DNA from: Janthinobacterium rivuli
GTDB lineage: Bacteria; Pseudomonadota; Gammaproteobacteria; Burkholderiales; Burkholderiaceae_D
Length of the DNA: 64,000 nucleotides
Direction of reading: 5' to 3'
Assembly (NCBI RefSeq): GCF_029690045.1
Contig: NZ_CP121464.1
Span: 3,596,001-3,660,000 of the forward strand
The notes below the pieces were generated by a model that saw only the letters and a program-made list of their open reading frames with translations, did not search any database and was not told the DNA's origin. The translations under genes and the position numbers were made by a program. Positions 15,585 to 24,231 of the stretch are shown here, piece after piece (within the stretch, counting starts at the first letter, position 1; every line of letters starts with the position of its first letter).

Positions 15585-16676
15585 ATGAAATACCCCGCAG
15601 TTCAGCCTTTCAGCGATATCCTGCCCCGCTTGAGCGAGTTCGATGCCATCATCGATGTGCGCAGCCCGTCCGAGTTCGCGGAAGACCATTTGCCGGGCGC
15701 CATCAACCTTCCCGTGCTGGACGACGAACAGCGCGTGCGCGTCGGCACCTTGTACAAGCAGACGAGCGCCTTCGAAGCGAAGAAGCTGGGCGCGGCGCTG
15801 GTGGCGAAAAATATCGCGCGGCATATCGAAGAGGGTTTGCTCGGTCACCCGCAGCATTGGAAGCCGCTCGTCTATTGCTGGCGCGGCGGCAACCGCAGCG
15901 GCGCCATGGCGCACATCCTGGCGCGCATCGGCTGGCCCGTCACGCAGCTCGAGGGCGGCTACAAGGATTACCGGCGCCACGTGAACGCCGAGCTGGCCAC
16001 CCTGCCCGAGCCCTTCGACTTCATCAACGTGCTGTGCGGTCCCACGGGCAGCGGCAAGAGCCGCTTGCTGCAAGTGCTGGACAGCCAAGGCGCGCAAGTG
16101 ATCGACCTGGAGCAATTGGCGGCCCACCGCGGTTCCGTGCTGGGCGGCTTGCCCGAGGAAGACCAGCCATCGCAAAAAGCGTTTGAAAGCGCGCTGTGGC
16201 AGCAACTGCGCACTTTCGACCCGGCACTGCCCGTCTTCATCGAATCGGAAAGCAAGAAAGTGGGCCGTTTGCGCGTGCCCGATGCGCTGATGGAAAAGAT
16301 GCGCGCAGCCGATTGCACGGACGTGCGCCTGGCCACGGACCAGCGCGTGCAATTGCTGATGCAGGACTATGACCATTTCGTCGGCGACCCGGCGCGCCTG
16401 AACGTGCAGCTGGCCCTGCTGACGCAGCTGCATGGCAAGGAAAAAATCGCCCACTGGCAGCAACTGGCCACGTCTGGCCGGATGGCCGAGCTGGTGGAAG
16501 AACTGCTGGTACAGCATTACGACCCCGTTTACCGGCAATCCATTGCCCGCAACTTCAGCCGCTATGCCCAGGCGACGCCGCTGGTACTGCCCGATATTTC
16601 AAAACATGCCTTTGAGCAAGCCGCGCGCGCATTATGTGCTATCGTCGGCGAACACCGTACCGCCAGCGCCGCGTGA
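15585..16676 (+). CDS. selU: tRNA 2-selenouridine synthase
   Basis: This 363-residue protein has an N-terminal rhodanese domain with the active-site segment YCWRGGNRSG (Cys98) and a C-terminal P-loop domain with GPTGSGKS at 152-159. SelU (MnmH/YbbB) replaces sulfur with selenium in 2-thiouridine at tRNA wobble position 34, through a geranylated intermediate, using selenophosphate. Length and motifs match the family. selD follows 45 bases downstream and supplies that substrate. Confidence 0.94.
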   Translation: MKYPAVQPFSDILPRLSEFDAIIDVRSPSEFAEDHLPGAINLPVLDDEQRVRVGTLYKQTSAFEAKKLGAALVAKNIARHIEEGLLGHPQHWKPLVYCWRGGNRSGAMAHILARIGWPVTQLEGGYKDYRRHVNAELATLPEPFDFINVLCGPTGSGKSRLLQVLDSQGAQVIDLEQLAAHRGSVLGGLPEEDQPSQKAFESALWQQLRTFDPALPVFIESESKKVGRLRVPDALMEKMRAADCTDVRLATDQRVQLLMQDYDHFVGDPARLNVQLALLTQLHGKEKIAHWQQLATSGRMAELVEELLVQHYDPVYRQSIARNFSRYAQATPLVLPDISKHAFEQAARALCAIVGEHRTASAA

Positions 16677-16721
16677 TGCCTGGCTTGCCACCTAATTACT
16701 TATTTCAGCAGGATGAAGACC

Positions 16722-17786
16722 ATGTCCGATAGCGCAGCAACATCCGTTACACCGATCCGATTGACCGAATTTGCCCATGGCGGCGGCTGCGGCTGCAAAA
16801 TTGCGCCGGGCGTGCTGGCCGATATTTTAAAGGGCAGCGGCGGCTTTCCCCTGCCGAAGGAATTACTGGTCGGCATAGAAACCTCGGATGACGCGGCCGT
16901 CTACCAGCTCAACGACGAGCAGGCGCTGATCGCCACGACGGACTTCTTCATGCCCATCGTCGACGACCCGTTCGACTTCGGCCGCATCGCCGCCACCAAT
17001 GCCATCTCCGACGTGTACGCCATGGGCGGCACGCCCATCATGGCCCTGGCTCTGGTCGGCATGCCGATCAACAAGCTGCCCGTGGAAACCATCGGCCTCA
17101 TATTAAAAGGCGGAGAAACCATCTGCGCCCAGGCCGGCATCCCCATTGCGGGCGGCCACACCATCGACTCCGTCGAGCCGATCTATGGCCTGGTCGTGCT
17201 GGGCCTCGTGCACCCATCGCAGGTGAAACGCAACGCGGGCGCGCGCGTCGGCGACAAACTGGTATTGGGCAAGCCGATCGGCGTGGGCATCTTGTCGGCC
17301 GCGCTGAAGAAAAATGCGCTCGACACGGATGGCTACGCTTCCCTGATCGACAACACCACCAAATTGAATACCCCGGGCAAGAAGCTGGCCCTGCTCGATG
17401 GCGTGCATGCGCTGACGGACGTGACAGGCTTCGGCTTGCTGGGCCACACCCTGGAACTGGCGCGCGGCGCCAAGTTGCAGGCGCGCATCGCCATGGATTC
17501 CGTGCCGCTGCTGCCGCAAGTGCAGCAACTGGCGCACAACGGCAACATCACGGGCGCCTCCGGCCGCAACTGGCAAGGCTACGGCGCGCAAGTAGCGCTG
17601 GCCGACAGCCTGAGCGCCATCGACAAGGCGATTTTGACGGACCCGCAAACGGCCGGCCCCCTGCTGGTGGCCTGCGCGCCGGAAGCCGTCGAGCAAGTGC
17701 TGGCGATTTTCCGCGCCGAAGGCTTTGCCGACGCCGTCGTTATCGGCGAGATGCAGGAAGGCACGACCGGGGTTTCCGTATATTAA
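16722..17786 (+). CDS. selD: Selenide, water dikinase (selenophosphate synthetase)
   Basis: This 354-residue enzyme makes selenophosphate from selenide and ATP. The catalytic motif GGGCGCK gives Cys23 and Lys26; the catalytic residue is cysteine, not an in-frame UGA selenocysteine. Further family segments include ETSDDAAVYQL, TTDFFMPIVDDPFDFGRIAA and AGGHTID. I prefer ATG 16722 because AGGATG lies about 9 bases upstream; ATG 16713 would overlap that site. Position between selU and transporter genes fits one selenium pathway. Confidence 0.94.
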   Translation: MSDSAATSVTPIRLTEFAHGGGCGCKIAPGVLADILKGSGGFPLPKELLVGIETSDDAAVYQLNDEQALIATTDFFMPIVDDPFDFGRIAATNAISDVYAMGGTPIMALALVGMPINKLPVETIGLILKGGETICAQAGIPIAGGHTIDSVEPIYGLVVLGLVHPSQVKRNAGARVGDKLVLGKPIGVGILSAALKKNALDTDGYASLIDNTTKLNTPGKKLALLDGVHALTDVTGFGLLGHTLELARGAKLQARIAMDSVPLLPQVQQLAHNGNITGASGRNWQGYGAQVALADSLSAIDKAILTDPQTAGPLLVACAPEAVEQVLAIFRAEGFADAVVIGEMQEGTTGVSVY

Positions 17787-17813
17787 TGAACAATTTTTTT
17801 TAAAGGCAGTCCC

Positions 17814-18680
17814 ATGACCACATTCTCAAAATTCCCCGCCATCCTGGCCACCGTCGCCGCCACCCTCGCCATCCACAGCGGCCTGGCGCAAGCGCAGCAA
17901 GTGTTGCGCGTGTCCGCCATTCCCGACGAAGCGCCGACGGAGTTGCAGCGCAAATTCAAGCCGCTGGGCAGCTACCTGGAGAAAAAGCTGGGCATGAAGG
18001 TGGAATTTACGCCTGTCACCGATTACGCGGCCTCCGTGGAAGGCTTGATCAATAACAAGCTCGACATGGTCTGGTTCGGCGGTTTCACGTTTGTTCAAGC
18101 CAACGTGCGCAGCGGCGGCAAGATCGTCCCACTGGTGCAGCGTGAGGAAGACACGAAATTCCGCTCGGTGTTCGTGACCACCAGCAAGGACATCAACCAG
18201 TTGTCGGACCTGAAAGGCAAGAATTTCACGTTTGGTTCGGAATCGTCAACCTCCGGTCACTTGATGCCGCGCTACTACTTGCTGGCCGCCAAGATCAATC
18301 CGGACACGGACATGAAGCGCATCGCGTTCTCGGGCGCACATGACGCCACCGTGGCGGCAGTGGCCGGCGGCAAGGTCGATGCGGGCACTTTGAATATCTC
18401 CGTGTGGGAAAAACTGGTCGAAGCGAAAAAAGTCGATCCCAGCAAAGTACGCGTGTTCTACACGACGCCCGGCTACTACGACTACAACTGGAGCGTGCGC
18501 GCCGACATGAACCCCGTCGTGCGCAAGAAGCTGACGGACGCCTTCCTGGCGCTCGATCCATCGACGGCCGAAGGCAAGGAAATCCTCGAACTGCAGCGCG
18601 CCACCAAGTTCATCCCGACCAAGGCCGAGAACTACAAGGATATCGAAGCGGCCGCGCGCGACGCGAAGTTGTTGAAGTAA
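17814..18680 (+). CDS. PhnD-like periplasmic binding protein, putative selenium-oxyanion transporter
   Basis: This 288-residue exported protein has a signal peptide (cleavage near AQA-Q at about 28) and the PhnD-like fold landmarks AIPDEAPTELQRKFKPLGSYL, DMVWFGGFTFVQA and FGSESSTSGHLMPRYYL. PhnD relatives bind phosphonates or phosphite. Located right after selU-selD, this one more likely delivers a selenium oxyanion, as proposed for similar gene sets annotated 'putative selenate ABC transporter'. Ligand is inference from context. Confidence 0.75.
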   Translation: MTTFSKFPAILATVAATLAIHSGLAQAQQVLRVSAIPDEAPTELQRKFKPLGSYLEKKLGMKVEFTPVTDYAASVEGLINNKLDMVWFGGFTFVQANVRSGGKIVPLVQREEDTKFRSVFVTTSKDINQLSDLKGKNFTFGSESSTSGHLMPRYYLLAAKINPDTDMKRIAFSGAHDATVAAVAGGKVDAGTLNISVWEKLVEAKKVDPSKVRVFYTTPGYYDYNWSVRADMNPVVRKKLTDAFLALDPSTAEGKEILELQRATKFIPTKAENYKDIEAAARDAKLLK

Positions 18681-18703
18681 TTTTCGACAAGCAGCAGAAA
18701 TCC

Positions 18704-18730
18704 GGGGTCAGACCCGCCGGGTCTGACCCC
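18704..18730. repeat. Perfect 12-bp inverted repeat GGGGTCAGACCC/GGGTCTGACCCC
   Basis: Arms at 18704-18715 and 18719-18730 are exact reverse complements around a 3-base loop. It lies between the binding-protein gene and the ATPase gene. It looks like a dispersed intergenic palindrome; a strong hairpin here may set the ratio of binding protein to the downstream components. Confidence 0.75.
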
Positions 18731-18756
18731 AGCCCTCATTTGCACCGACACATAGC

Positions 18757-19569
18757 ATGACATTCCAACTTCACAAGGTCTCCGTCCACCACGCGGGCGC
18801 CGCCGGCAATGCGCTGGCGCTGCGCGAACTGAGCCTGGACGTGGCCCAAGGTGAACAGATCGCCCTGATCGGTCCCTCCGGCGCCGGCAAGACCAGCTTG
18901 CTGCACACCTTGGCCTGCGCGCTGCGCCCGGAATCGGGCACATTAAGCATCCTGGGCACTTCACCGTGGCAGATCGGCAGCGCCGAACGCCACACCCTGC
19001 GCGCGCGCCTGTTCCTGGCACCGCAAACGCCGCCGCTGCCGCCGCGCCAGCGCGTCGTCAACGCCGTGCTGGCGGGCCGCTTGCCGCAATGGAGCTTGTG
19101 GACGGCGATGCGCTCGCTGCTCGCGCCCGTCGACCCGCGCGCCGCGTGGGAAGCTTTAGGTAAATTCAACTTGCAAGATAAACTGTATGCAAGAGTCGAC
19201 CGCCTGTCGGGCGGCGAACGCCAGCGCTGCGGCATGGCCCGCGCCCTCGTGTCGGATGCGCAAGTATTCCTCGTCGACGAACCCTTGTCCGCGCTCGACC
19301 CCACACTGGCCTTGCAGACGATCCATGTGCTGCAGGCCGAAGCGACAGCGCGCAACGCCACCCTGATCTGCAGCCTGCACCAGGTGGAAATCGCCCGCAC
19401 CTGCTTTACGCGCATCGTCGCCCTGCGCGATGGCCAGATCGTGTTCGATGCGCCCAGCAACGAGGTTAGCGACGCCATGATCGCCGAGCTTTACCGCAAC
19501 AAGGCCGATCCCACACCGCAATTTGAGGCCGTGGAAACAAATCTGGACGCCGCGAGGCCCCTTTGCTGA
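18757..19569 (+). CDS. PhnC-like ABC transporter ATPase (selenium locus)
   Basis: This 270-residue cytoplasmic ATPase carries Walker A GPSGAGKTS near residue 38, the signature LSGGERQRCGMARAL and Walker B VFLVDEPLSALDP. It powers the two permeases that follow and the PhnD-like binding protein before it. It overlaps the first permease gene by 7 bases. It is named by analogy with phosphonate importers; selenium substrate is inferred from selU-selD. Confidence 0.82.
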   Translation: MTFQLHKVSVHHAGAAGNALALRELSLDVAQGEQIALIGPSGAGKTSLLHTLACALRPESGTLSILGTSPWQIGSAERHTLRARLFLAPQTPPLPPRQRVVNAVLAGRLPQWSLWTAMRSLLAPVDPRAAWEALGKFNLQDKLYARVDRLSGGERQRCGMARALVSDAQVFLVDEPLSALDPTLALQTIHVLQAEATARNATLICSLHQVEIARTCFTRIVALRDGQIVFDAPSNEVSDAMIAELYRNKADPTPQFEAVETNLDAARPLC

Positions 19570-20399
19570 ACAGCGCCGACGCCGCCATGCCGCGCGACCC
19601 TGCCTGGCGCGGCCGCCTGACCATCACGGCCGTGGCGCTGCTCGTGCTGTGGCCGATGCTGGTGCAGGCCGAATTCAAGCCGTGGATTTTATGGGATGCG
19701 CAAAGCCTGGCGGCCACCTGGCAATTCATCGCCAGCTTCGTGCCGCCCGCCCACTCGCTGGAATTTTTGCAACTGGTGGCTGTGTCCAGCTGGGAAACCA
19801 TCGCCATGGCCACGGCCGGCATGGCGCTGGCCATGCTGGGCGCCATCCCATTGACCCTGCTGGTGACGGAGCGCCTGTCGATTTCGCGCATCGGCAGCGG
19901 CAAAGTGTCGCCGCTGGCCGCCGCCTTGCGCCACGCAGTCCGTGCGCTGCTGGTGCTGCTGCGCAGCGTGCCGGAACTGGTCTGGGCTTTATTATTAGTG
20001 CGCATCGTGGGACTGGGACCGACGGCCGGCGTGATCGCCATTGCCCTTACCTATTGCGGCATGCTGGGCAAGGTCTACGCGGAAATCCTCGAATCATCGG
20101 ATGCGTCCGCCTGCAACGCCCTGCTCCACAATGGCAGCGGCCGCCTGAAAGCCTTGCTGTACGGTGCCTTGCCCGAATCGGCCGCCGAACTGGTGTCGTA
20201 CACGATTTACCGCTGGGAATGCGCGATCCGCGGCTCCGTCGTCATGGGCTTTGTGGGCGCGGGCGGCCTGGGCCAGCGCATGGATGAATCGATGAAAATG
20301 ATGGCGGGCAATGAGCTGGCCACCATGCTGATGGTGTTCGTGCTGCTGGTGGCGGGCGCCGATGCCGTGTCCGCCATGCTGCGCCGGAGGCTGGCATGA
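19563..20399 (+). CDS. PhnE-like ABC permease 1 (selenium locus)
   Basis: This 278-residue membrane protein has about six helices and the cytoplasmic coupling region near ILESSDASACNALLHNGSGR...YGALPESAAELVSYTIYRWE, characteristic of PhnE permeases, ending with VMGFVGAGGLGQ. The start is TTG at 19563, overlapping the ATPase gene; an ATG at 19587 is the alternative. It forms the channel with permease 2. Confidence 0.8.
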   Translation: MLNSADAAMPRDPAWRGRLTITAVALLVLWPMLVQAEFKPWILWDAQSLAATWQFIASFVPPAHSLEFLQLVAVSSWETIAMATAGMALAMLGAIPLTLLVTERLSISRIGSGKVSPLAAALRHAVRALLVLLRSVPELVWALLLVRIVGLGPTAGVIAIALTYCGMLGKVYAEILESSDASACNALLHNGSGRLKALLYGALPESAAELVSYTIYRWECAIRGSVVMGFVGAGGLGQRMDESMKMMAGNELATMLMVFVLLVAGADAVSAMLRRRLA

Positions 20400-21199
20400 A
20401 GCATCTGAATTTCGCCGCGATGCCCGCGCCTGCGCCCGTGCGCTGGTCGACCTGGGCATTGCTGGCCGGTTTGCTGCTGCTGGTCATCGCCAGCTTCGCC
20501 ACCCTGCCCCTGAAATGGGGCGAATTCTTCAGCGCCGACGCCGTGCGCACGAGCGCCGACTTCCTGCACGGCTTCGCCCCGCCCGAGCTGGCCAGCCCCT
20601 TCCTGATGAAAGTCGGCGTCGCCACGTTCGAGACCCTGGCCATGTCGGCCATCGGCACGGTCATCGCAGCCGTACTGGGCGCACTGCTGGCCCTGCCCGC
20701 CAGTGGCCGCTTTGGTTCCTTGGCGCGCAACGCCACGCGCGCGGTGCTCAACGTGCTGCGTTCGATCCCGGAACTGGTGTGGGCTTCGATTTTGCTGATC
20801 GCCGCCGGCCTGGGCCCGTTCGCGGGCACCCTGGCGCTGGCGCTGCACACGGTAGGCGTGCTGGGCCGTCTGTTTGCCGATGCCTTCGAAAACTGCCCAC
20901 CCTTGCCGGCCACCACCTTGCGCATCAATGGCGCGCGGCCCGCCGTGGCCTTTTTGTACGCGACCTTGCCGCAATGCAGTCCGCAGATGATGTCCTACAC
21001 TTTGTACCGCTGGGAAAACAATATCCGCGCCGCCGCCATCCTCGGCGTCGTCGGTGCGGGCGGCCTGGGGCAGATGCTGAAATACCATCTGTCGCTGTTC
21101 CAGATGCAGAACGCCGCTACCGTCATCGTCGCCATGCTGCTGATGGTGGCGGCCGTCGATGGCCTCAGCTACCTGCTGCGCCGCGCCATGACCCGTTAA
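20396..21199 (+). CDS. PhnE-like ABC permease 2 (selenium locus)
   Basis: This 267-residue membrane protein is a distant copy of permease 1. It keeps LNVLRSIPELVWASILLI, FLYATLPQCSPQMMSYTLYRWENN and ILGVVGAGGLGQ. It overlaps the previous gene by 4 bases. Two non-identical permeases with one ATPase and one binding protein complete the importer. Confidence 0.82.
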   Translation: MKHLNFAAMPAPAPVRWSTWALLAGLLLLVIASFATLPLKWGEFFSADAVRTSADFLHGFAPPELASPFLMKVGVATFETLAMSAIGTVIAAVLGALLALPASGRFGSLARNATRAVLNVLRSIPELVWASILLIAAGLGPFAGTLALALHTVGVLGRLFADAFENCPPLPATTLRINGARPAVAFLYATLPQCSPQMMSYTLYRWENNIRAAAILGVVGAGGLGQMLKYHLSLFQMQNAATVIVAMLLMVAAVDGLSYLLRRAMTR

Positions 21200-21224
21200 C
21201 TTTCACTTTTCACAAGGACAAGCC

Positions 21225-21590
21225 ATGTCAGGCTGGTGGACCATTATCTCGACAGAAACGCCGGAGCAAATGGCCGATATGACGAAAGTCAACAAGGAAG
21301 CATTTCTCGCCACGTGGGAAGCGGGCCTGTTCGGTGCGGACTGGATCGCGCAACTATGCCAGCAAGGCAAGGCGACCCAGCTGGCCTTCAACGGCTTTCC
21401 CAACCGCTACACGGCACTGGCGAACGTCGTCGTGCCGCTGCTGCAGGCGGGCATCGCCGAAGCGCAGGATGGCGAATTTCCGCAAGGCCAGTTGACGGGC
21501 TGGCCCGGCTGCATTACCGTGCACCAGAACCGTATTGCCGCATGTGAACCCGGTCAACTGCTGACCATCGAAGTGTGGGACCAGTCCTGA
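21225..21590 (+). CDS. Unknown protein at the end of the selenium operon
   Basis: A 121-residue soluble protein with no signal peptide and no recognised family. It is rich in Trp, Gln and Ala and has two cysteines (in IAQLCQQGK and ITVHQNRIAAC). It starts 25 bases after permease 2, preceded by AAGGA, on the same strand, so it is probably part of the selenium transcript. A role in selenium handling is a guess from position only. Confidence 0.6.
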   Translation: MSGWWTIISTETPEQMADMTKVNKEAFLATWEAGLFGADWIAQLCQQGKATQLAFNGFPNRYTALANVVVPLLQAGIAEAQDGEFPQGQLTGWPGCITVHQNRIAACEPGQLLTIEVWDQS

Positions 21591-21694
21591 GTGGCACCCG
21601 ATAAATACGAACGGGGAGCCGGCACGGCAGCGATGCTGTTAATATCGCCAATGACCGCTATGACTGAGCTTGTCGCCTGAGGAATCCTGAAAAT

Positions 21695-22189
21695 TTGAAC
21701 AATATTCTCATCCGCCCCACCACCGCCAGCGACTGGCCCGCGCTGAAAGCCGCGCGCCTGGCCGCCCTGCTCGACGCCCCCACGGCCTTTGGCGCCAGCC
21801 ATGCCAGCGCGGCCGGTTTTTCCGATGCCGACTGGCAGCAGCGTGCCGTCAGCACGCCGCAGCGCACCTTTTTCCTCGCCTTTGATGGAGACAAACCCAT
21901 TGGCCTCGCCGCGCAAGTGGTGGCCGGCAATGGCGAGTGCCATCTGATCGCCATGTGGGTGCATCGCGAATATCGGGGCCTGGCCGTGGCGCAGGGCCTG
22001 GTCGACGCCGTGAAACAATGCGCCGTGAACAATGGCCATGCTCGGCTGGTGCTCGACGTGGCGCCGGAAAATGCGCGCGCGGCCGCGTTTTATCAGAAAC
22101 AGGGCTTTGTCTTTTTGCCGGAATGGGAAGCACTGGAAAGCCATCCGCATATCCAGGTGCAGAAAATGGAATGGCTGGCACCCGCATAA
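21695..22189 (+). CDS. GNAT-family N-acetyltransferase
   Basis: This 164-residue single-domain protein has the GNAT pattern: IRPTTASDWPALKAAR at the N-terminus, the acetyl-CoA-binding segment HREYRGLAVAQGLVDA, and NARAAAFYQKQGF near the end. The start is TTG at 21695 with GAGGAA upstream; no in-frame ATG precedes the domain. Substrate is unknown. Confidence 0.8.
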   Translation: MNNILIRPTTASDWPALKAARLAALLDAPTAFGASHASAAGFSDADWQQRAVSTPQRTFFLAFDGDKPIGLAAQVVAGNGECHLIAMWVHREYRGLAVAQGLVDAVKQCAVNNGHARLVLDVAPENARAAAFYQKQGFVFLPEWEALESHPHIQVQKMEWLAPA

Positions 22190-22216
22190 GCATTAACAAT
22201 AGAAAGAGGAAACGCG

Positions 22217-22801
22217 ATGCGACGATCTATTGCAAAACTCCTGCTATTCATAAGCGCCCTTGCCGGCAAGGCAAACGCTGACAATATTCCACAGATCGTT
22301 CTTGAATATGCGCATGCGTTTGCGCAAACACAGGCGGGTGACAAGCAAGCATCCACGCCGCCAGCCGAATATGCGCAGTGGTTCTTTCAAGGCTTGACTC
22401 ATCCATACGGTGGAATTCTCACGCAATCAGACGTCATGCGTGATGCCTACACGAATGGTCAACGCTATTGGCGCGACCATCCATCCGAACACGCCAATAT
22501 CATGGCAGGCTATGGCTACCGTACCATCGAACGCGATGGCGTCTGGTCGCGAGGCTTTGAAAAGAGCATGTTCCAGCCGGCCCAGCTTGACCCTGGTGAC
22601 GCCGGCCCATGGTGGCTAAATTCCTTCGGCAGTGTTGCATGGCGGGACGTTGGCCTGGTGGCGCCCAATTCAGCCTATGAGCAGCCGCTTGTGCATATTG
22701 TCGCTTATCTCAGTCCCAAAGGTCATTATGGCCATCTGGGCGCCTATGAGCACGAGGCATTGGTCATTTCGGGCACCGCCATTAAAGCCGCGGATCATTG
22801 A
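22217..22801 (+). CDS. Exported protein of unknown function
   Basis: This 194-residue protein has a short signal peptide (about residues 1-21, cleavage near ANA-D) and an AGAGGA ribosome site. The mature part has many Tyr, Trp and His residues (FFQGLTHPYGG, QRYWRDHPSEH, WWLNSFGSVAWRDVG) but no known motif. Its base composition is less GC-rich than the neighbours, which may mean recent acquisition. Confidence 0.55.
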   Translation: MRRSIAKLLLFISALAGKANADNIPQIVLEYAHAFAQTQAGDKQASTPPAEYAQWFFQGLTHPYGGILTQSDVMRDAYTNGQRYWRDHPSEHANIMAGYGYRTIERDGVWSRGFEKSMFQPAQLDPGDAGPWWLNSFGSVAWRDVGLVAPNSAYEQPLVHIVAYLSPKGHYGHLGAYEHEALVISGTAIKAADH

Positions 22802-22932
22802 TGGTGAATCCGGAAAACGGCAATTTCAAGCACTCCATTCATCCCAATTGACATCCTGTCTTCAAAACCACCTGGCGCCTGTGTTTTTTTCTACACTCTG
22901 CCAGGCTGGGATTACGATTACTTGGGAGTCAA

Positions 22933-23694
22933 ATGAACAGGATGAATATGCGTGCAATCGCTGGTCTTCTGCTGTGTTTATGCGCCGCTGCGGTCCAGGC
23001 CCAGGAGGAAACGGTGCAAGCCGTGGAGCCAGCCGGCCAGGAGGCGGCGGCCTCCGTCAATGTCAAAGGCATCCGGGATCCGGACTGGAAACCCTACAGT
23101 GCCATGCTCAAGGGCGTCAAACGGTTCGAGGAAAAACATGTTCTGGCGCCTGGCGCGCAGCTGCGCTTCATCCTGGAGCCGCGCCGTGCCGAGGTCGACA
23201 TGCACGCCATCGCCCTGCGGCTGGAAAGCGACGAGGCGGGGATGGCGATCCCGCTGGGCGAGCGCAATATCTTCAGCTTGCCCGTCGAGCAGGGTCCGCT
23301 GTATGAGAAAGCCGAGCTGAGCGTGAACCGCAAGGCTGGCTCGATTCGGTGGATTCCCTACGTCAGGAGCGCGGCCACCAGCGACACCATCCGCCGCCTG
23401 GGTGACCTGCGGCTGGCGTGCGAAGTGCATTGGGCCATCGACAAGGACACCTTGCCTTTCGCCATGCGCACGGCGATGGGCGCACTGGGCGGCCCCTGCA
23501 ATTTCGTGTCGCAAAAAGGCACCTACAGCTTTTCGGAACCACGGCGCATCACGGCCGCGACGATCAGCGACAACGGCAAAAGCGCGCCCGTGCCCTTCAG
23601 CGGGTCGTCGTTCACGCCGCCGCTGCGGGAGCAGGACTGGAGCGACGACAGCGTTGTCGAGCTGACGTTCGACGACACCCAAACTGCGCGGTGA
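22933..23694 (+). CDS. Exported protein of unknown function
   Basis: This 253-residue protein has a signal peptide (hydrophobic core about 8-20, cleavage near VQA-Q), a Glu/Ala-rich segment and a body without recognised motifs (RLGDLRLACEVHWAIDKD, GALGGPCNFVSQKGTYSFSE). GGGAG precedes the ATG. It ends one base before the convergent regA stop. Not recognised. Confidence 0.55.
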   Translation: MNRMNMRAIAGLLLCLCAAAVQAQEETVQAVEPAGQEAAASVNVKGIRDPDWKPYSAMLKGVKRFEEKHVLAPGAQLRFILEPRRAEVDMHAIALRLESDEAGMAIPLGERNIFSLPVEQGPLYEKAELSVNRKAGSIRWIPYVRSAATSDTIRRLGDLRLACEVHWAIDKDTLPFAMRTAMGALGGPCNFVSQKGTYSFSEPRRITAATISDNGKSAPVPFSGSSFTPPLREQDWSDDSVVELTFDDTQTAR

Positions 23695-24231
23695 CTATTT
23701 CACCCGCTGCTTTTCCAGCTTGCGCGCCAGCGTACGCCGGTGCATACCCAACCGACGGGCCGTTTCCGAAATATTAAAATCCGTCTCGGCCAGCATTTCG
23801 TGGATGCGTTCCCATTCCAGCGTCTTGATGTTGGTGGCGCGGTTGGTCAGTTCGATGTCGGCGTTGCCGGCCACGTGGCCGAAGGCCGCTTCGATGTCGT
23901 CCGTGTTCGACGGTTTCGCCAGGTACTGGCAGGCGCCCAGTTTGATGGCTTCGACGGCCGTGCCGATGCTGGCGTAGCCCGTCAGCACGACGATCAGCAT
24001 TTCCGGGTCGTGCTGGTGCAGCATTTGCACGCAAGCCAAGCCCGACGTATTGCCGTTGAGTTTCAGGTCGACGACGGCGTAGTCGGGGCAATGCTGCTCC
24101 AGCAAGGCGCTCGCTTCATCGAAATTGGTGGCCAGGATGACCTGGTAGCCGCGCCGCTCGAACGAGCGGCCCAGGGTGCGGGCAAACGCGGCGTCGTCTT
24201 CGATGATCAGTAACAGACGGTCATCCTGCAT
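23695..24231 (-). CDS. regA: RegA/ActR/RoxR-type redox response regulator
   Basis: This 178-residue regulator has a receiver domain with phospho-acceptor D55 (VVDLKLNG) and a Fis-type HTH at the end (NISETARRLGMHRRTLARKLEK), the RegA/PrrA layout. The family switches on respiratory, carbon and nitrogen genes in response to redox state. Its start overlaps the regB stop by 11 bases, and it ends the cyo operon. Confidence 0.88.
   Translation of the reverse strand: MQDDRLLLIIEDDAAFARTLGRSFERRGYQVILATNFDEASALLEQHCPDYAVVDLKLNGNTSGLACVQMLHQHDPEMLIVVLTGYASIGTAVEAIKLGACQYLAKPSNTDDIEAAFGHVAGNADIELTNRATNIKTLEWERIHEMLAETDFNISETARRLGMHRRTLARKLEKQRVK

Noticed and set aside
16722..17786. Selenocysteine-containing SelD
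   Set aside because: The catalytic position is an ordinary Cys codon (Cys23) and no in-frame UGA interrupts the gene.
17814..21199. Phosphonate importer (phnCDE) as the simple name for the transporter
   Set aside because: No C-P lyase or phosphonatase genes are nearby, while selU and selD directly precede it; a selenium substrate is the better inference, though unproven.
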